Shown one piece after another: positions 1 through 12,291 of a DNA stretch of 64,000 nucleotides. The translations under genes were made by a program, and so were the position numbers. The stretch covers positions 1-64,000 of the forward strand of contig CAJNOQ010000181.1 of NCBI GenBank assembly GCA_905250885.1, in the 5' to 3' direction. The stretch comes from Didymodactylos carnosus (taxonomy: Eukaryota; Rotifera; Eurotatoria; Philodinida; Philodinidae). Numbering within the stretch: the first letter of the stretch is position 1; every line of letters begins with the position of its first letter. Under the pieces are notes generated by a model. It was not told where the DNA came from. It saw only the letters and a list, made by a program, of their open reading frames with translations, and searched no databases.

Positions 1-1426
1 ATTTATTTAAAATTACCTGAGAAAACAATATAATTCACGTTCATACTCACCATCATTTGATTTTAAATAAATTGTAAATATGTAAAAATGAGAGAAATCT
101 TTTGAACTGTTGTAAAAAAATTAAATATTTTAAGCTAATAGTTTGTGGATGGTTACCTGGGCTGATATGTAAGTATTAAAAAAGCTTTATCTTATGAGAT
201 GTATCAAGAATATCGGAAGTGTATCATGAACAAGCGTTACTCCAGATGATGCTCAACACGTAGTCTTGTGCTGAGCTTCGGCTAACCCAAAAATGACAAT
301 CCAGGACAAACTGCCTGGATAAACAAAAAGTTTTAGAACAGTAGTTTTAAAGTTTAATCTTTTCACTGGTTTTACAAAAATAAGTATCTGATCAAAGTTG
401 AAAAATGACGCTTGACGTAATCTCTAGTTCACGGTTAAAGATCTGCCGGATTTTTAGCTGTACGAAGCAACATACTAACAAATAAATTCAACTTATAGTC
501 CCTTGTTCTAAAAACAACTTTTCTTACAGTGATGCCAGTATCGATTAATGTCAGAAAAAACCATATGGAATAACATAGTCAAAAAATGTCTTCTACTCTT
601 TTTGTTTTTTAATATGACATCACGAAAAATATTTTTTTTTAATACAGCAGACGTTTTTTAATACGACGTCTGCAGATATTCCGGTTTTTCGTTTTGCTAA
701 AGGTTCTTTTCCTCGTTTTTGAACAAACACGATTAAAGGCGTTTTTACCTCAGATAAAAGAAGAAACACCTGTAAACGGGTTTTTAAAAAACAGCAATAA
801 CGACCATTTATGTTCTATATCCCGTTTGGAATGTAAGCCGTGAGATCGAACTGACGATTCTAGTAAACAATGCTGCCGGTGGAAAAGGATGGACTCAAAT
901 CAAGTACAAGGATATTGAAATACAAAGCGTCTGATGGAATACGAAGTTATTTAGTGGAGAACGTGCTTTGTGATTAGAAATAAAGTGAAAAACTGCTCGA
1001 ATTGTGAAGAAAGCATATTATGTTTAGTAACTGATTTTAATCTGTATATATTTATAACACCTCACCCTTAAAAAAGTGTTTTAAAACTTAAAACGCATAC
1101 ATTCTATGTGCTCTATCCAACCATGTATAAATAAACGAAAACAAAAACGGTGCTGCATTTCTGAATTAGCGGCATCTTAGAGATTATCAATTTTTTATTG
1201 AATTTTTGTAGAAATATACATAACAGGTAGTAACAATGTGAATACTTTAGTTAAACACTTTTACTCCTATAATAATATGCCTAAGGGTCAATTTTCTTTC
1301 CCCAAATTTTCACATTTTGAGATATTTTTCATTGATATATATATATAATTAAATAGTATAATTCCTTATGATGTGAAACTTGTAGAACATCTACCAATTA
1401 GATGAATATCTAGGTTTTTTACGATT

Positions 1427-1741
1427 CATATCACCGATAAAAAAAATTAAAGTTTGTTTAGAGTTAAAGGAGAGTGCTTTTTCGTATTCAGCACACTTGA
1501 TAACCTGGAAAATTTTCTACTTTTAGCGAAGGGTACCGCCAAAAAGTTAAAAAAAATTTTCAAACAAATTGAGGCAGAAAAATCTCCATGGTAAAATTAT
1601 ACAATTTTGAAAATTTTTCTTAACTTTTTGTCGGTACCCCTCGCTAAAAACAGAAAATTTTCCAGGTTATCAAGTGTGCTGAATACGAAAAAGCATTTTT
1701 CTTTAACTCTAAATGAACTTTAATTCTTTGTCGATGATATG
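1427..1741. mobile_element. Foldback MITE, about 315 bp
   Basis: The element is almost entirely two inverted arms of about 145 bp around a short centre near 1570-1600. The ends read CATATCACCGA at the left and TCGATGATATG at the right, an inverted pair with one mismatch. Arms share blocks such as TTCAGCACACTTGATAACCT and GGAAAATTTTC. No coding capacity. I found no convincing target-site duplication, so the superfamily is unassigned. Confidence 0.75.
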
Positions 1742-2808
1742 ACTTTTAAATGAATTTATTTGCTCTGTACAATGAATGATGATTCAATCACTGTAATTTT
1801 TTATTTGTTGTTTTAAACTTTTATTAGGGAGACTAAAGTGTCGCACCATCGAGTGATTAACTACCCGTTAGTGATGCAAGTCAACAACTAAACAAAATAG
1901 CTACAATTGAAGTCTTAAAACTGAAGTCTTTCTATTTGTTATTTGAATGATCTTGATTGTTCATCTAAAAGTTCATGTTTAAAATGAAAATAAATTGTAT
2001 AAAATGATGTGCACCCGTAGTGATCAGATAGATTGGAATAGGTCTGACATTGATAGCACTTATTCAGTTGTTAAACGAGCTACCGAATCAGTGAAACAAT
2101 TTATTTTTCTAAACTTTTAGATGAATAATCAGGATCATTCAAACATTGACATGCGATACTTTTTTTATTAAAACTATAAAGCCAACAGCGTTATTCTTTG
2201 CCAAGGTTTATCTTTTTAGCACTTTATATCTTTTTCTATAAGGTCAGGCTACAAGTTAGTGAGATTATACCAAGATCAAGTTTTGGTAAAACAATCGCTG
2301 TATTTTGTATATGAAAAGCGTTCAGTATTCAAAAGGACGGCTTATTTATAATTACTGTCAAAAATCCTACTAAAAATCAAACTTAAGATGTTAATTTGCC
2401 TTTGAAAAGATAACATTAAGTGCCTCAAACAACGGCAAGTTTTGAGCTATTTTACTAAATTACAATTACATTGTAGATTGCCATAATTTTTATTAATTTC
2501 TTCTTCAAAAACAGATATATATTCAAACCAGAGAAGAAGTCTGTACAACACATTCTACACACTAGAGTAAATAGAACACACATTTTGTTTTTGTACATAA
2601 ATTCAAAATACACATACAGTGTTGTACAAAAATGTTTTGTATTCTTTCCATATTCAATAACAAGAAAAAACCAGAAAGTATATGTAGAACAACAAACAAA
2701 CACACACATTCACGAAAGAAAGTGCAATACAATGAAATGTTTCAAATAAATGAAAAAGAAGTAGAAAAAAACACAGCGAATAATTGAACAAAACAAGATT
2801 ATTTTGTT

Positions 2809-2814
2809 TTTATT
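2809..2814 (-). terminator. Probable poly(A) signal of HDAC gene
   Basis: AATAAA on the minus strand, about 50 nt past the HDAC stop codon. The spacing suits a short 3' UTR. Inferred from sequence only. Confidence 0.5.
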
Positions 2815-2863
2815 TTGACTTCGTTTATAAACGAAAAGAAGAAAAAAAGACGACAAAATTGTT

Positions 2864-5800
2864 TCAAGGTTCAGTCGGGGGCGATACTTCATTTCGAAAA
2901 GATTCGTTTGGCACTGCTTCTTGAGGAGATGCTAAAAATCGAAAACAAAAAGTTACAAGCTTTAGTTGTGGATCTGAAGGTATGTTTAAACACAAAAACG
3001 ACATTTTGACTTGTTTATTGGCCAAATAACGAATAAAAGTTTTCTTGCATTCAAAACAAACAGCCGTACAATTTACTACCACAAAAGCAAGCCACAAATA
3101 TTTATTTTACGAACACAAACAATTGTTTAATTTTTATCTCTACATTATGTTTTCTACACATGCGACAGCAAAAAACTTCTTTTAGATGATATTAATTAAA
3201 TAATCACTTACTTTGTTCTTCTATTTGCGGTGGATGACTACTTCAAAGAAAAAATATTTTATTATAATGAGTTCCGTTTTTCCTTTCGAAATTAAGAGGC
3301 ATTTTCGTTGTTGGAAAAACCTAGTTTCTACCCTTCTAAAAAGATTGCTATTTTTCCTTGGGAAACAAGTAAAAACTTACTTTTCCGACGTATCCATTCC
3401 ATCTTGTGGTGGCGGTGAAGAGGCAGTAGCAACTTGATCAGGATCTTCCACCGTGACCGTTGTTGTTTTAACAACTTCTTGTGTGGTTGTTATAGCTTCT
3501 GTCGATTCGGGTGAAGTGGCGACAATTTTCTCAGTTGTTGTCGTAACAACTGATGTGTTTGTACTATCAGCTGTAATTACAACTGAACTCGTCGTTACTT
3601 CTGTTGTTGAGACTACCATAGGAGCTATAGTTGTTGCTGTAGCAGAAGCTCCACTAATTGAATCTATATAAAGAATTCTTGCGCGTACTATAGCAAATAG
3701 AATTGATAAAATGATCATATACCATTTGCCGTTTCTGGACTTGGTTTTCTTCGTGCTGTCGATCGTTTATAATTCATTTGATTACGGCGATTATCACCAT
3801 CTTCGTCTTCCGAATCCGATAAGTCACGATCATCTTGTATACGTCTATCACTTTGTACTTGTGAAATACGCTAAGAAACAGAAGAACTATATAGATTCCA
3901 AACTTTATGATGAAAAAGCACATACTTTATCAGGATCTCTTTCTTTATCTTCGTCAACAACACGATCAACATCCATAATATCATCCGGTATAGCTTAAAC
4001 AGAGGAAAAAACACAATTGTTATCTTTAAGAATGTACTCGAACTGTATTGAGAGATTAAACACTTAATTTATGTATTCATGGTAAAAAATAGTTCATACT
4101 ATTAGTCTGATGAACAAATTTCACGAATTTATTATTGCGATAATTATTTGTTCTATTTCAGACTCAGCCCGCCACTTAGAGGAACTTACGCTGCATTTGT
4201 ACACCCGGTACATGAGGTAACATTCGAAGATTGTCATATAATTTTACTCTAAGATAGAAAGACAGAAAACATTATTATCCCATCCTTATACATGAAGAAA
4301 ATGCGTACTTAATTTTATCCATGTAGTCGGAACTGTTTTGATTTGGCATATTTGATGGACTAATATGCAGTTTAAAATCAGGACCATAATATTCGAAATA
4401 ATCGTTGTATGGAAGTTCTAATCAAAGAAAAAATAGAATAATACCTTAGAGAAAGAAACATTGATCTTACCATTGGGAATTTCTTGATTCAAAGCTATAG
4501 CCGTTTCATGCGTCCAGGCACGTGCCACATTACGTATCGTATAACCACCACCTCCGAGCATTAACAATGGTAAATTAAAACTTTTAATAAATTCCACACA
4601 TTTACCATGACCTAAATAAAGAGATAAACAAGTGTATGATTGGATGTGAGAAACATCGTGTAAAGAGAATGTGTCAATTACCTTTCAATGTTAAATTGAA
4701 ACAACCTAAGCGATCACCTGTTAATGAGTCGGCACCACATTGTAAAACAATCGCTCCTGGCTGGTAAACTTCCATTACTTTTGTTATTACCTAAAAAGGA
4801 TGAAGAAATGAAAAAACATTGTCATTTTTAATAACTATAAAAACCTCATTACCGGTTTAAAAATTGTTTCATATGACTCGTCATCAATTCCATCACGTAA
4901 TGGAAAATTAACCGCATAGTATTTCCCACGTCCAGCGCCAATGTCCTTTTCAGGAGAAAAAGACAACAACACTTATAAGAAAAATACAGAAAGACAATAA
5001 CTTACTCTTAAATCACCCGTTCCAGGAAAATATTCACCGAATTTATGAAATGAAACAGTCATAACACGATCTGTTGTATAAAATGCTTCCTCCACGCCAT
5101 CACCATGATGAATGTCAATATCAACGTATAATACACGTTGGTGATATCTTAAATGAAAGAAATGTGTTCGATTTTTTACTCTCCATTCTGAAATTGTTTC
5201 GTAAAGCAAGCCGATAACATTTTTCTTCCAATAATTGCAGTGTCTTCTAATTGCCACTTACTTGAGTAGTTCCAATATGGCCAACACGATATCATTCACA
5301 TAACAAAATCCCGATGCTTCAGATTTTTTAGCATGATGTAAACCACCAGCCCAGTTAATAGCAATATCAGTTAATTTTCGATTTAATTTAACAGCACCGG
5401 CTGGATGATAAAAAGCATTCATTCAATAACAACGTAAAAGGAGGATAATTGTATTTTTTACAAACCTAACGAACCACCGGCTGATATCTGACAAAATTCA
5501 AACAATCCTTCGAATACCGGACAATCTTCACCAACATTAACTAATAAAATCGAGAAAAAGAAAAGTTGAGACTGTTTTACTTTAGGATAATTATGCCTTA
5601 CATCTTTGCATTTGTTTATTGAAATCTGTAATATTATCTGGTCGAATATTATTTAAAAACTTGACATATTCATCACTGTGAAAACGTGTCATTTCCTCGA
5701 TGGCAGCTTTATGTGGACGCTATAAACAAGAGGAAAAAGAATGAAATTCGTAGGTATCACATGTAACTCGTAAGTGTTTTTATTTTAAACTCGTGGATAA

Positions 5801-6136
5801 GGTAGCAAAGCTATAGTTTTTCGGCATTTTTCAAGAGTTTAGACAATCCCTTTCAATTCCAATGTACAACTTCGTGACGTATTTAGTAGATACGTAAAAT
5901 ATTCAAACTAATATACTTTGCCATTGGTTATTTTACTATTGAAATAAAACCGGGTAGATACTTACATACACTTCCATTTTTCGATATAAGCCATAATTAA
6001 GAATTAAATTATGGGTCATACGTATGCGATGTGGTTTCATAGGATGTCCTTGTCCGTAATAATAGTTACCAACATCAAAATCATAATAATAGGATACTTT
6101 TTTACGAGAATGTGGCCCAACAGGAGATGTATTCAT
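2864..6136 (-). CDS. HDAC1: Class I histone deacetylase (HDAC1/2, RPD3 type)
   Basis: Zinc-dependent lysine deacetylase, the nuclear catalytic subunit of Sin3/NuRD/CoREST-type corepressor complexes. Fifteen coding exons keep frame to 583 aa: 5966-6136, 5602-5719, 5466-5540, 5262-5400, 5006-5147, 4853-4945, 4682-4790, 4471-4611, 4309-4417, 4190-4248, 3926-3993, 3723-3870, 3381-3663, 3212-3240, 2864-2931. The catalytic core (about 1-385) has GLHH at 141-144, the zinc ligands Asp179 and His181 (DIDIHH) and Asp267, and the transition-state Tyr306 ([12 protein letters not shown]). Each sits three residues beyond its human HDAC1 position. The ATG follows an acceptor-like TTTTAG, suggesting a 5' UTR intron. 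Vertebrate HDAC1/2 are about 480-490 aa; here the tail continues after the DSEDED block into a Thr/Val/Ser-rich stretch of about 95 aa (exon 3381-3663). The core is certain; the last two small exons are phase-consistent but less sure. It could equally be called HDAC2. Confidence 0.95.
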
Positions 6137-9100
6137 TTCAATGGTCTAAAACAGAAGCAAACTGGACAACAGAAGTGTTCAGACCATCCAAATATATCAT
6201 TAAAAATAAACATAGTTGCCTTTGTAGTTCATATGACTCAGAAACCAAGCATTCCAGAAAAAAACTATTCGTCGGCATCTGTCTCTTGTAGTGCTGCATG
6301 TGCAGCACGCATCCAAACACAATCATTCTAGCGTAGTTAATAATCGTCAATAACGACTTTCACTAATGTTTTACCCCGAAATTTATAAAGTTTTTCTCTG
6401 AATTGCTTCAATCCCTTACACCAACGACATAACTATAGATTAATTAATTACTATAAATTTTATTTATTAGTATGATAATGATTCTTCTTGCCTTACGCGA
6501 TTGTTGTTTAAGTACAAAGACTTTTTACATGTATCGCTCCTGACTAGAGCTTATAGTCACTTTGTTCTGAAGAGAGAAGACAATTATTTAAGCGAGAACC
6601 ATGGCCTGTCTTCTTTTAGCCAAAAACAAATAAATTGCCGAAAATAAGATCCAGAATATATCGAGCTGAAGCATACTTTTCCATTGGTAACTACCCTACA
6701 AAACGGAAAGAATGAAAACGATGTCGCAGAAGTATATATGTTTCCCATTCAGAGATCTAAGAAAAAAGTGAGAGAAACTAATAGAATTTTCTACAGTTAG
6801 ATTCCGATTTTCATATAGATCATGAGTATAAACTTTATTTTGAATAAAAAGCCTTCGATAATTAAAAAATTAACCCTTTTATTTTGTTCCATTCTAAACT
6901 AGATGGATAAAGAAAGGAGAACATAATTTTCTTTTCTCTTTTTGATGACGATTGTATAAAAAATTTAGTAAATCCTTTGAATATCCTGAGATCGGCATAA
7001 GACGGCTCCCCAAACATGTGCTCAAAATTTCTGTACATACTCAGAATTCTGAGTTCTACTCGAATCTCAGCACTTCACAAGGCGGACACGTGTTCTCGGG
7101 GAGATATATGTGTTTTATTGAAATTTTGACAAAATTAAAATTTATTTTTAATAATAAAATATTAGTTTCGTTCAAAATTCATTTGATAGAGTGCACGAAA
7201 CTTCGTATATCCAAGAAATTTTGGCAATGGCTCGAGCCAAAATTAGTTGACATATACACAATTGGTTATGGTGATCACGAATATTATGTCGCACCCACCT
7301 CTGTACCTACTTCTTTTTTTTCAGCTATTTTGGAATGAAAGTGAATATTCTTAAAGAAGACAACCGAACCGATGAATTATTTCGTGAAACTCTTTTAGCC
7401 GTAAATAACAGCCCAGTCGTTAATAGCGGCTGAAAGAATGACTAGCAAAAATTTTGCCGTAAATAAGGAAAAACGTGAATCATAAAAGATATACGTTGAA
7501 ATGCTGCAGATCACATCCGAACAACGAGTTTTATTTTTAAGGTTTCGAAAAACTATATTTAGTCTCTACTTGCATCGCAAGTTTTGAAAAGTGACATCTT
7601 TCATACCAATTTCTTGGCTGACTAGTCCAAACATTGCCGCTTAACTTGGCGAGAAATCGAACGGATCTATCCACAGTTTTATCTATGAAATCGTATTTAG
7701 AGCAAATCGATCACGACTAAAAGAATTTCACCGAATTATTTGGCTAGTCCTTTTAGATATAGAGCTCATGTCTTTGTTATCTGTGAAACATTTGGTTGGT
7801 TAATTGATTCTAGCTTGAGAGAAAATTGGGTTAAACATGGATTCGCTTCAAGTTTAGCTAGTCGATGTGCACGGATGATTGTGATTTATTGAAGCGGTTG
7901 ATCATATTTACAGTGTGTACCGCTAATTTATAGACCAAGACTAACACTGATCGATAAAATAATGAGTTAAGACCAGCAATGATTACTGCCGTCACGTTAA
8001 ACAGTGCATCCTTTCTCAGGTTAAAAAATGTTGGGATATCTCAGATTCCCGACTGTATCATATCTGTACGAAAAGTTTCTAAACATTGTCCAGTACAATG
8101 GTGAATTGAATTCATCTTTTTATCGATCAGTGAATTACGGACTCTTCCGTCTGCCTTCTTTTTTGTGCGTTGGTGAAGATCTTTGATTTTTGTTCCATTG
8201 TTTTTAGTTGGGTTGCTTTGCATAAGATTTGGACAAATAGTAGTTATCAATCGCCGGTCATGTTCAAAGAGTAGGTTTCACTAAATTCTCGACATTTCCA
8301 ACAAAAGATAATTTGCGATGCAATTTCTATGAGAGCACCTATAACGATTCTCCTCGCTAGGGTTGTCGAATTTCTGTTCACGAGAAGGATAGTTCCTAAG
8401 TTGTAGATTTGTCCCTCTGAGTTCTCTTGAAGAATGTCTCTAAAATAGGGGACATATGAGCGGCATCAGCGATGTCGCTCATTTTAGATTAATCTATTGA
8501 GATTTTTACACTTGGTAATTCTGGGTCCGGCTTATAGTAGAAATTTCGAACTATACGAGTTTCACTGAATACTTGAATTGCTGATTTACTGCGCTTTTTT
8601 CTGCAAAAATGATTTTACATTGGGACTTAGTTGAAAAGTTATATATTTTTACAACAAATCGTATTCTAAGACTTCTGTATACTTCTAACGAGGAAATCAT
8701 CCTTGGTGAATCTCTCCAGTTGTGGATAGATTTTCGAGGGTTATTTTCGATGCTAATCACGAAACTGATATTCGTTTTTGCTCGTATGGCTTCCTATTAC
8801 CGTTCTGTAGAAATCATGTTTCTGTAGACTTGATCTACACTTCCAAATCAAGAGATTCTGATTTATCTGGGATATAGAGGAGGTCCAGTTCTCCGTGTAG
8901 AAAAGTTTTGGGAAGGACCGAATAAGTTTTAACTTACTTATGTCTGTTTTATCTGGATAAATATCTCAATAAAAAACTGAATCTGCATAACTCGTGAAAA
9001 ATTGTTCGATAGTTTCTAAAACTTTTCTATACAAGGAACTGGACCTCCCCTATGTACCATCAGAATCTCTTGATTTGGAAGTGTCGATCAAGTCTACAGA

Positions 9101-9554
9101 AACATGATTTCTACAGAACGGTAATAGGAAGCAAAAACGAATATCAGATTCGTGGTTAGCATCGAAAATCTGTGCTTCATCAAAATTGAGTCTGGGATGG
9201 TTCCCTCGAAAAAGCAAAATTTTGGTCATCAGATACAGATACTTTTCATCATAACATCCATTTTTTTCCCCAGTGAAACAAAAGGATTCCGATTGTAGTT
9301 GCTGGAGTAACAACGTGAAATCACAAACAAGATTTGCAAGAAAAGACCAGATGTTTATGTGAACATGACTGTAGAAACCTGATGCACACAAAAAAGTAAC
9401 TAAGTAAGAAAGAAGTTAACTTATTTGATCAAATAAGTTAACTTTTTTGCTTTTTTTCGAACCCGTTAAGAAATCTTGAATAAGACAGACAACAGAGAGC
9501 TGAATAATAATATTCTGATGATTCATTTTATTTCAAAAATGTACACTTATTTAG
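6137..9554. other. Intergenic region between HDAC and NUDT6-like gene
   Basis: No gene supported. A 128-codon frame at 6952-7338 has no recognisable domain and no splice-consistent neighbours. From 8.7 to 9.2 kb there is a foldback repeat. A small hairpin (GAGCG/CGCTC flanking GCATCAGCGATG) lies near 8459-8481. Confidence 0.5.
8735..9185. repeat. Foldback inverted repeat, arms about 190 bp
   Basis: The left arm (about 8735-8925) and right arm (about 9018-9185) are inverted copies. They share blocks including AATCAAGAGATTCTGAT, CTGTAGAAATCATGTTTCTG and GAGGTCCAGTTC. The arms have small length differences, so this is an ageing non-autonomous element. Boundaries are approximate and no target-site duplication was found. 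Confidence 0.65.
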
Positions 9555-10830
9555 ATGAACTTGACAGCATCTTTGGTAAAATATGTATTTTGTTCACTTT
9601 CTCGTCGTTCGTTAGCTACAAATATTAATAAATCAACATCGTATCTTCCATATGATCTTGATAGATTCAACGGGGCATTGGTACGAGCTGATACATGGAA
9701 TAGTATAAATAACGAAGAGACATTTCGTGAGAAACTCACGAGTAAAGTGAAATGAATAGAGGAAATATTTGTATAAAGTTACACTTCATTTTTTTCAAAT
9801 AGATGCTTTGTTTCAATGGCGTCAAGAAAAAAGAACCGCTGCTTGGTTATGGATACCTATTAAACATGCTAATCTTATATCTGTGGCAGCTGAATTGGGA
9901 TTTAAATACCATAATGCTGAAGGTGATATGGCTGTTGTTAATCAGTGGTTATTACCAACTAAATCTTTATTACCACGATTCGCAACGCATCAAGTAGGTG
10001 TCGCAGGTATGATGTTAGATAAAATTAATTTTTCATTTAAAATCAAATGTAAATTTTCATTAAAAATTCTATTCCCTTATAGGTGCTGTGTTAAAAGAGA
10101 AAACGAAAGAAATGTTAATTATAAAAGAACGAATAATGGAACAAGAATTTTGGAAGTTGTCGGGTGGTGGAGCAGATCTTTCCGAAAATATTGGTACGCC
10201 TTATCAAAAATAATTTTTTAGAAACAATTGATTATCTTCTTTTAAATAGGCGATGGTGCAGGTACGAAAGAAGATGTTATATGTCTGACTAGCATGTTTA
10301 TATAGAGCAATTTATTTTATAGTTCGAGAAGTTTTCGAAGAAACCGGTATTAAAACAAGTTAGTGGAAACTTAAAATTTTTTTTTCATGTCGATAATCAT
10401 TGCTTTTTTATTCAAGAATTTGAATCTGTCATCGGTTTTCGTCAACAACATAAGTATCCTGGTATAGAAAAAAGAATTTCGTGTACAAATTTTCATTACT
10501 ATGTTTTTTTATTATTTGTATTTAGGTGCACATGGTCGATCCGATTTATATTTTGTCTGTAGATTGACACCTTTGAGTGATGAAATAAAAATTGATCCAC
10601 ATGAAATTGTAGATTGTAAATGGATAAAATTAGAAGAAGCAATTAAAGAAGAAAATCCCATTTTACGACAAGCTGCTAAACAGTTACTATTTGGTATTCA
10701 AAATGGATTTGATAAAATTGATTTTCCTGTTGAACGAATGAAATCTGTTTTTAAACCACATGAATTTGATTTCTATTCATCAAGGATTAAAAAAAACGGT
10801 GTAGAGAGCATTGATACTCAAAAGAAATAG
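9555..10830 (+). CDS. NUDT6: NUDT6-type Nudix hydrolase domain protein
   Basis: Nudix-family protein of the NUDT6 (FGF2-antisense, GFG) type; its physiological substrate is not known. Seven exons give 299 aa (human NUDT6 is 316): 9555-9741, 9803-10006, 10083-10193, 10250-10261, 10323-10358, 10417-10461, 10526-10830. An N-terminal NUDT6-specific domain (about 20-125) contains QWRQEKRTAAWLWIPI, then ATHQVGVAGAV. The full Nudix box GxxxxxExxxxxxxREUxEExGU follows at about 158-180, assembled from GGGADLSENIGDGA and VREVFEETGI. Further family blocks are FRQQHKYPG, DLYFVCRL and GFDKIDFP. The N-terminus (Ser/Arg-rich, SLSRRSLATN) could be a mitochondrial presequence. Exon 4 is a 12-nt microexon lying in the Nudix helix. 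No FGF2-like gene is seen on the opposite strand. Confidence 0.92.
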
Positions 10831-12291
10831 GATTTGAGTTTAGAATTATATTCTTAAGAACTAATGACTTTTATTTCCAAAAAAGAATATCTCTTTTAAT
10901 CATTGTATGTTTTCTACGAAAAGTGTAATTTATTCTCTTATACTAATAATGGTCAAACATATGGTGCAAAAGTAATGGTGTAAATGTCAAGCCGTATTTC
11001 TTAACGTGGGATCACTTTGAAGTTTTTTTTTGTTTGAAAGAACAAAGTCTAGAGAGCAAATTTGTCTGACAAACAATTTTTTATGTATCCAATTTGAATA
11101 GTACGACAACATTCTTTCGATTAATCTCGAAAAGGTCTTGCAACGTACTGGTTTTTTTCTTCGTTTCATTCCAGCCTGAGAAGTAATGTTTTGAAAACGA
11201 AATAGATGCGAATGTAGTCCGTGCAAAACTCTATCGATTCCTCTATTTTCTAAAAGTTTCTTAATAATTGCTTAACAGTAAAAAAAACGAAGTTTTAGTA
11301 GAAAAGCATCACTTTGCATGGGAAGATGACATATCGAGAAAATTTCTTTATTTATGACTCAAAATATATTAGTAAACATTTTAAATAATGTGAATTTGCA
11401 GAAAATTGAATGCTGTTCTAGAAAATGCTTTTTAGCAAGGAAGAAATTGGTTTAGTAATCTAAAAATTATTAATTAAATCGAATTAACTGTGTTTCTGAA
11501 ACTAATGAAAAATTTTCAAATTTCTGATTGAAAAGTGGACCGAAAGATACTTTATCATCCTCCATTCGAAAGAGTGATAAAAATACTTTCAGGCATAATT
11601 TCAGACATATTCTGTTATAGGGAAAAATATTCTTGGTGAGAGAAACATGTTTGAAGAATGCGAAGGTTGCAAGAGCATTTTTTGGCGACGTTTATTATTT
11701 ACATTTTTTCTCACTCGAACTTAATCAGGAAAAAATTTGTTTTCTATGTTTTACAAAGTTCAGACTTTGCTCTTTCCAACGGAAAAATTAACTTTCCAGC
11801 ATATCGCGAATATGGAGAAATAATGCTCGACATTTACACCCTTGCTTTTGCACCATATGTTAATGTTGTTTTTTCGTCGTAAAATATGTATAGATATTTT
11901 TTTTTGTATTTTAATTTTATAGCAAAATTGTAGGAATATGGAGGCAATCGTAGGTAGACGAATAAGTCTGAGTATAGTGTATTTGTTAAGGTTTTCGAGT
12001 TCTTTGACATTATTAATAGAAAGACGTTATCCAGTTCAACTTTATATCTTGCGGTAACGATTGTGCTCTATTAACTTATTAGAGTTTGAGAGAAATCAAG
12101 ACGACTATAATACAAACTTTGTTTGTAGATTTTTTTTTAACAATAGTTAATAGATGACGCTATCGTTCTTTTTGAAAGAATCACATTTTTCAGTATCTTA
12201 TAAAAATATTTAGTTTATATTCCCAGATAAATCTAATTTTATCTAAATTTAGATAGAATAAATTTAGGTTAATTCTAATAACAGATTAGAA
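10831..12291. other. Intergenic region with TIR element
   Basis: No gene supported. Most of the interval is an element with terminal inverted repeats (10956-11861). Between its end and the AKAP17A start the sequence is AT-rich spacer that must contain the AKAP17A promoter; no clear motif is visible. Confidence 0.5.
10956..11861. mobile_element. Non-autonomous DNA element with about 33-bp TIRs
   Basis: The left end AACATATGGTGCAAAAG (10956) continues as TAATGGTGTAAATGTC. The right end is its inverted copy, GACATTTACACCCTTGC then TTTTGCACCATATGTT, ending at 11861. Two mismatches occur over about 33 bp. The 906-bp interior has no transposase-like frame. I did not find a clear target-site duplication. 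Confidence 0.7.

Larger units (their letters stand above)
1..2863. other. Intergenic region downstream of HDAC
   Basis: No coding region is supported here. Short open frames are AT-rich and lack splice-consistent partners. The stretch holds one foldback MITE (1427-1741) and a small perfect-arm hairpin near 645-672 (GCAGACGT ... ACGTCTGC). The last 60 bases include the probable poly(A) signal of the HDAC gene on the minus strand. Confidence 0.6.

Noticed and set aside
3453-3671. Plus-strand Val-rich frame
   Set aside because: Antisense shadow of the Thr/Val-rich HDAC tail exon, which is bounded by in-phase splice sites on the minus strand.
6952-7338. 128-codon plus-strand frame
   Set aside because: No domain, no partner exons and AT-driven composition; most likely chance.
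9555-10830. NUDT6 as an antisense partner of FGF2, as in vertebrates
   Set aside because: No FGF-like coding exons are visible on the opposite strand around the gene.
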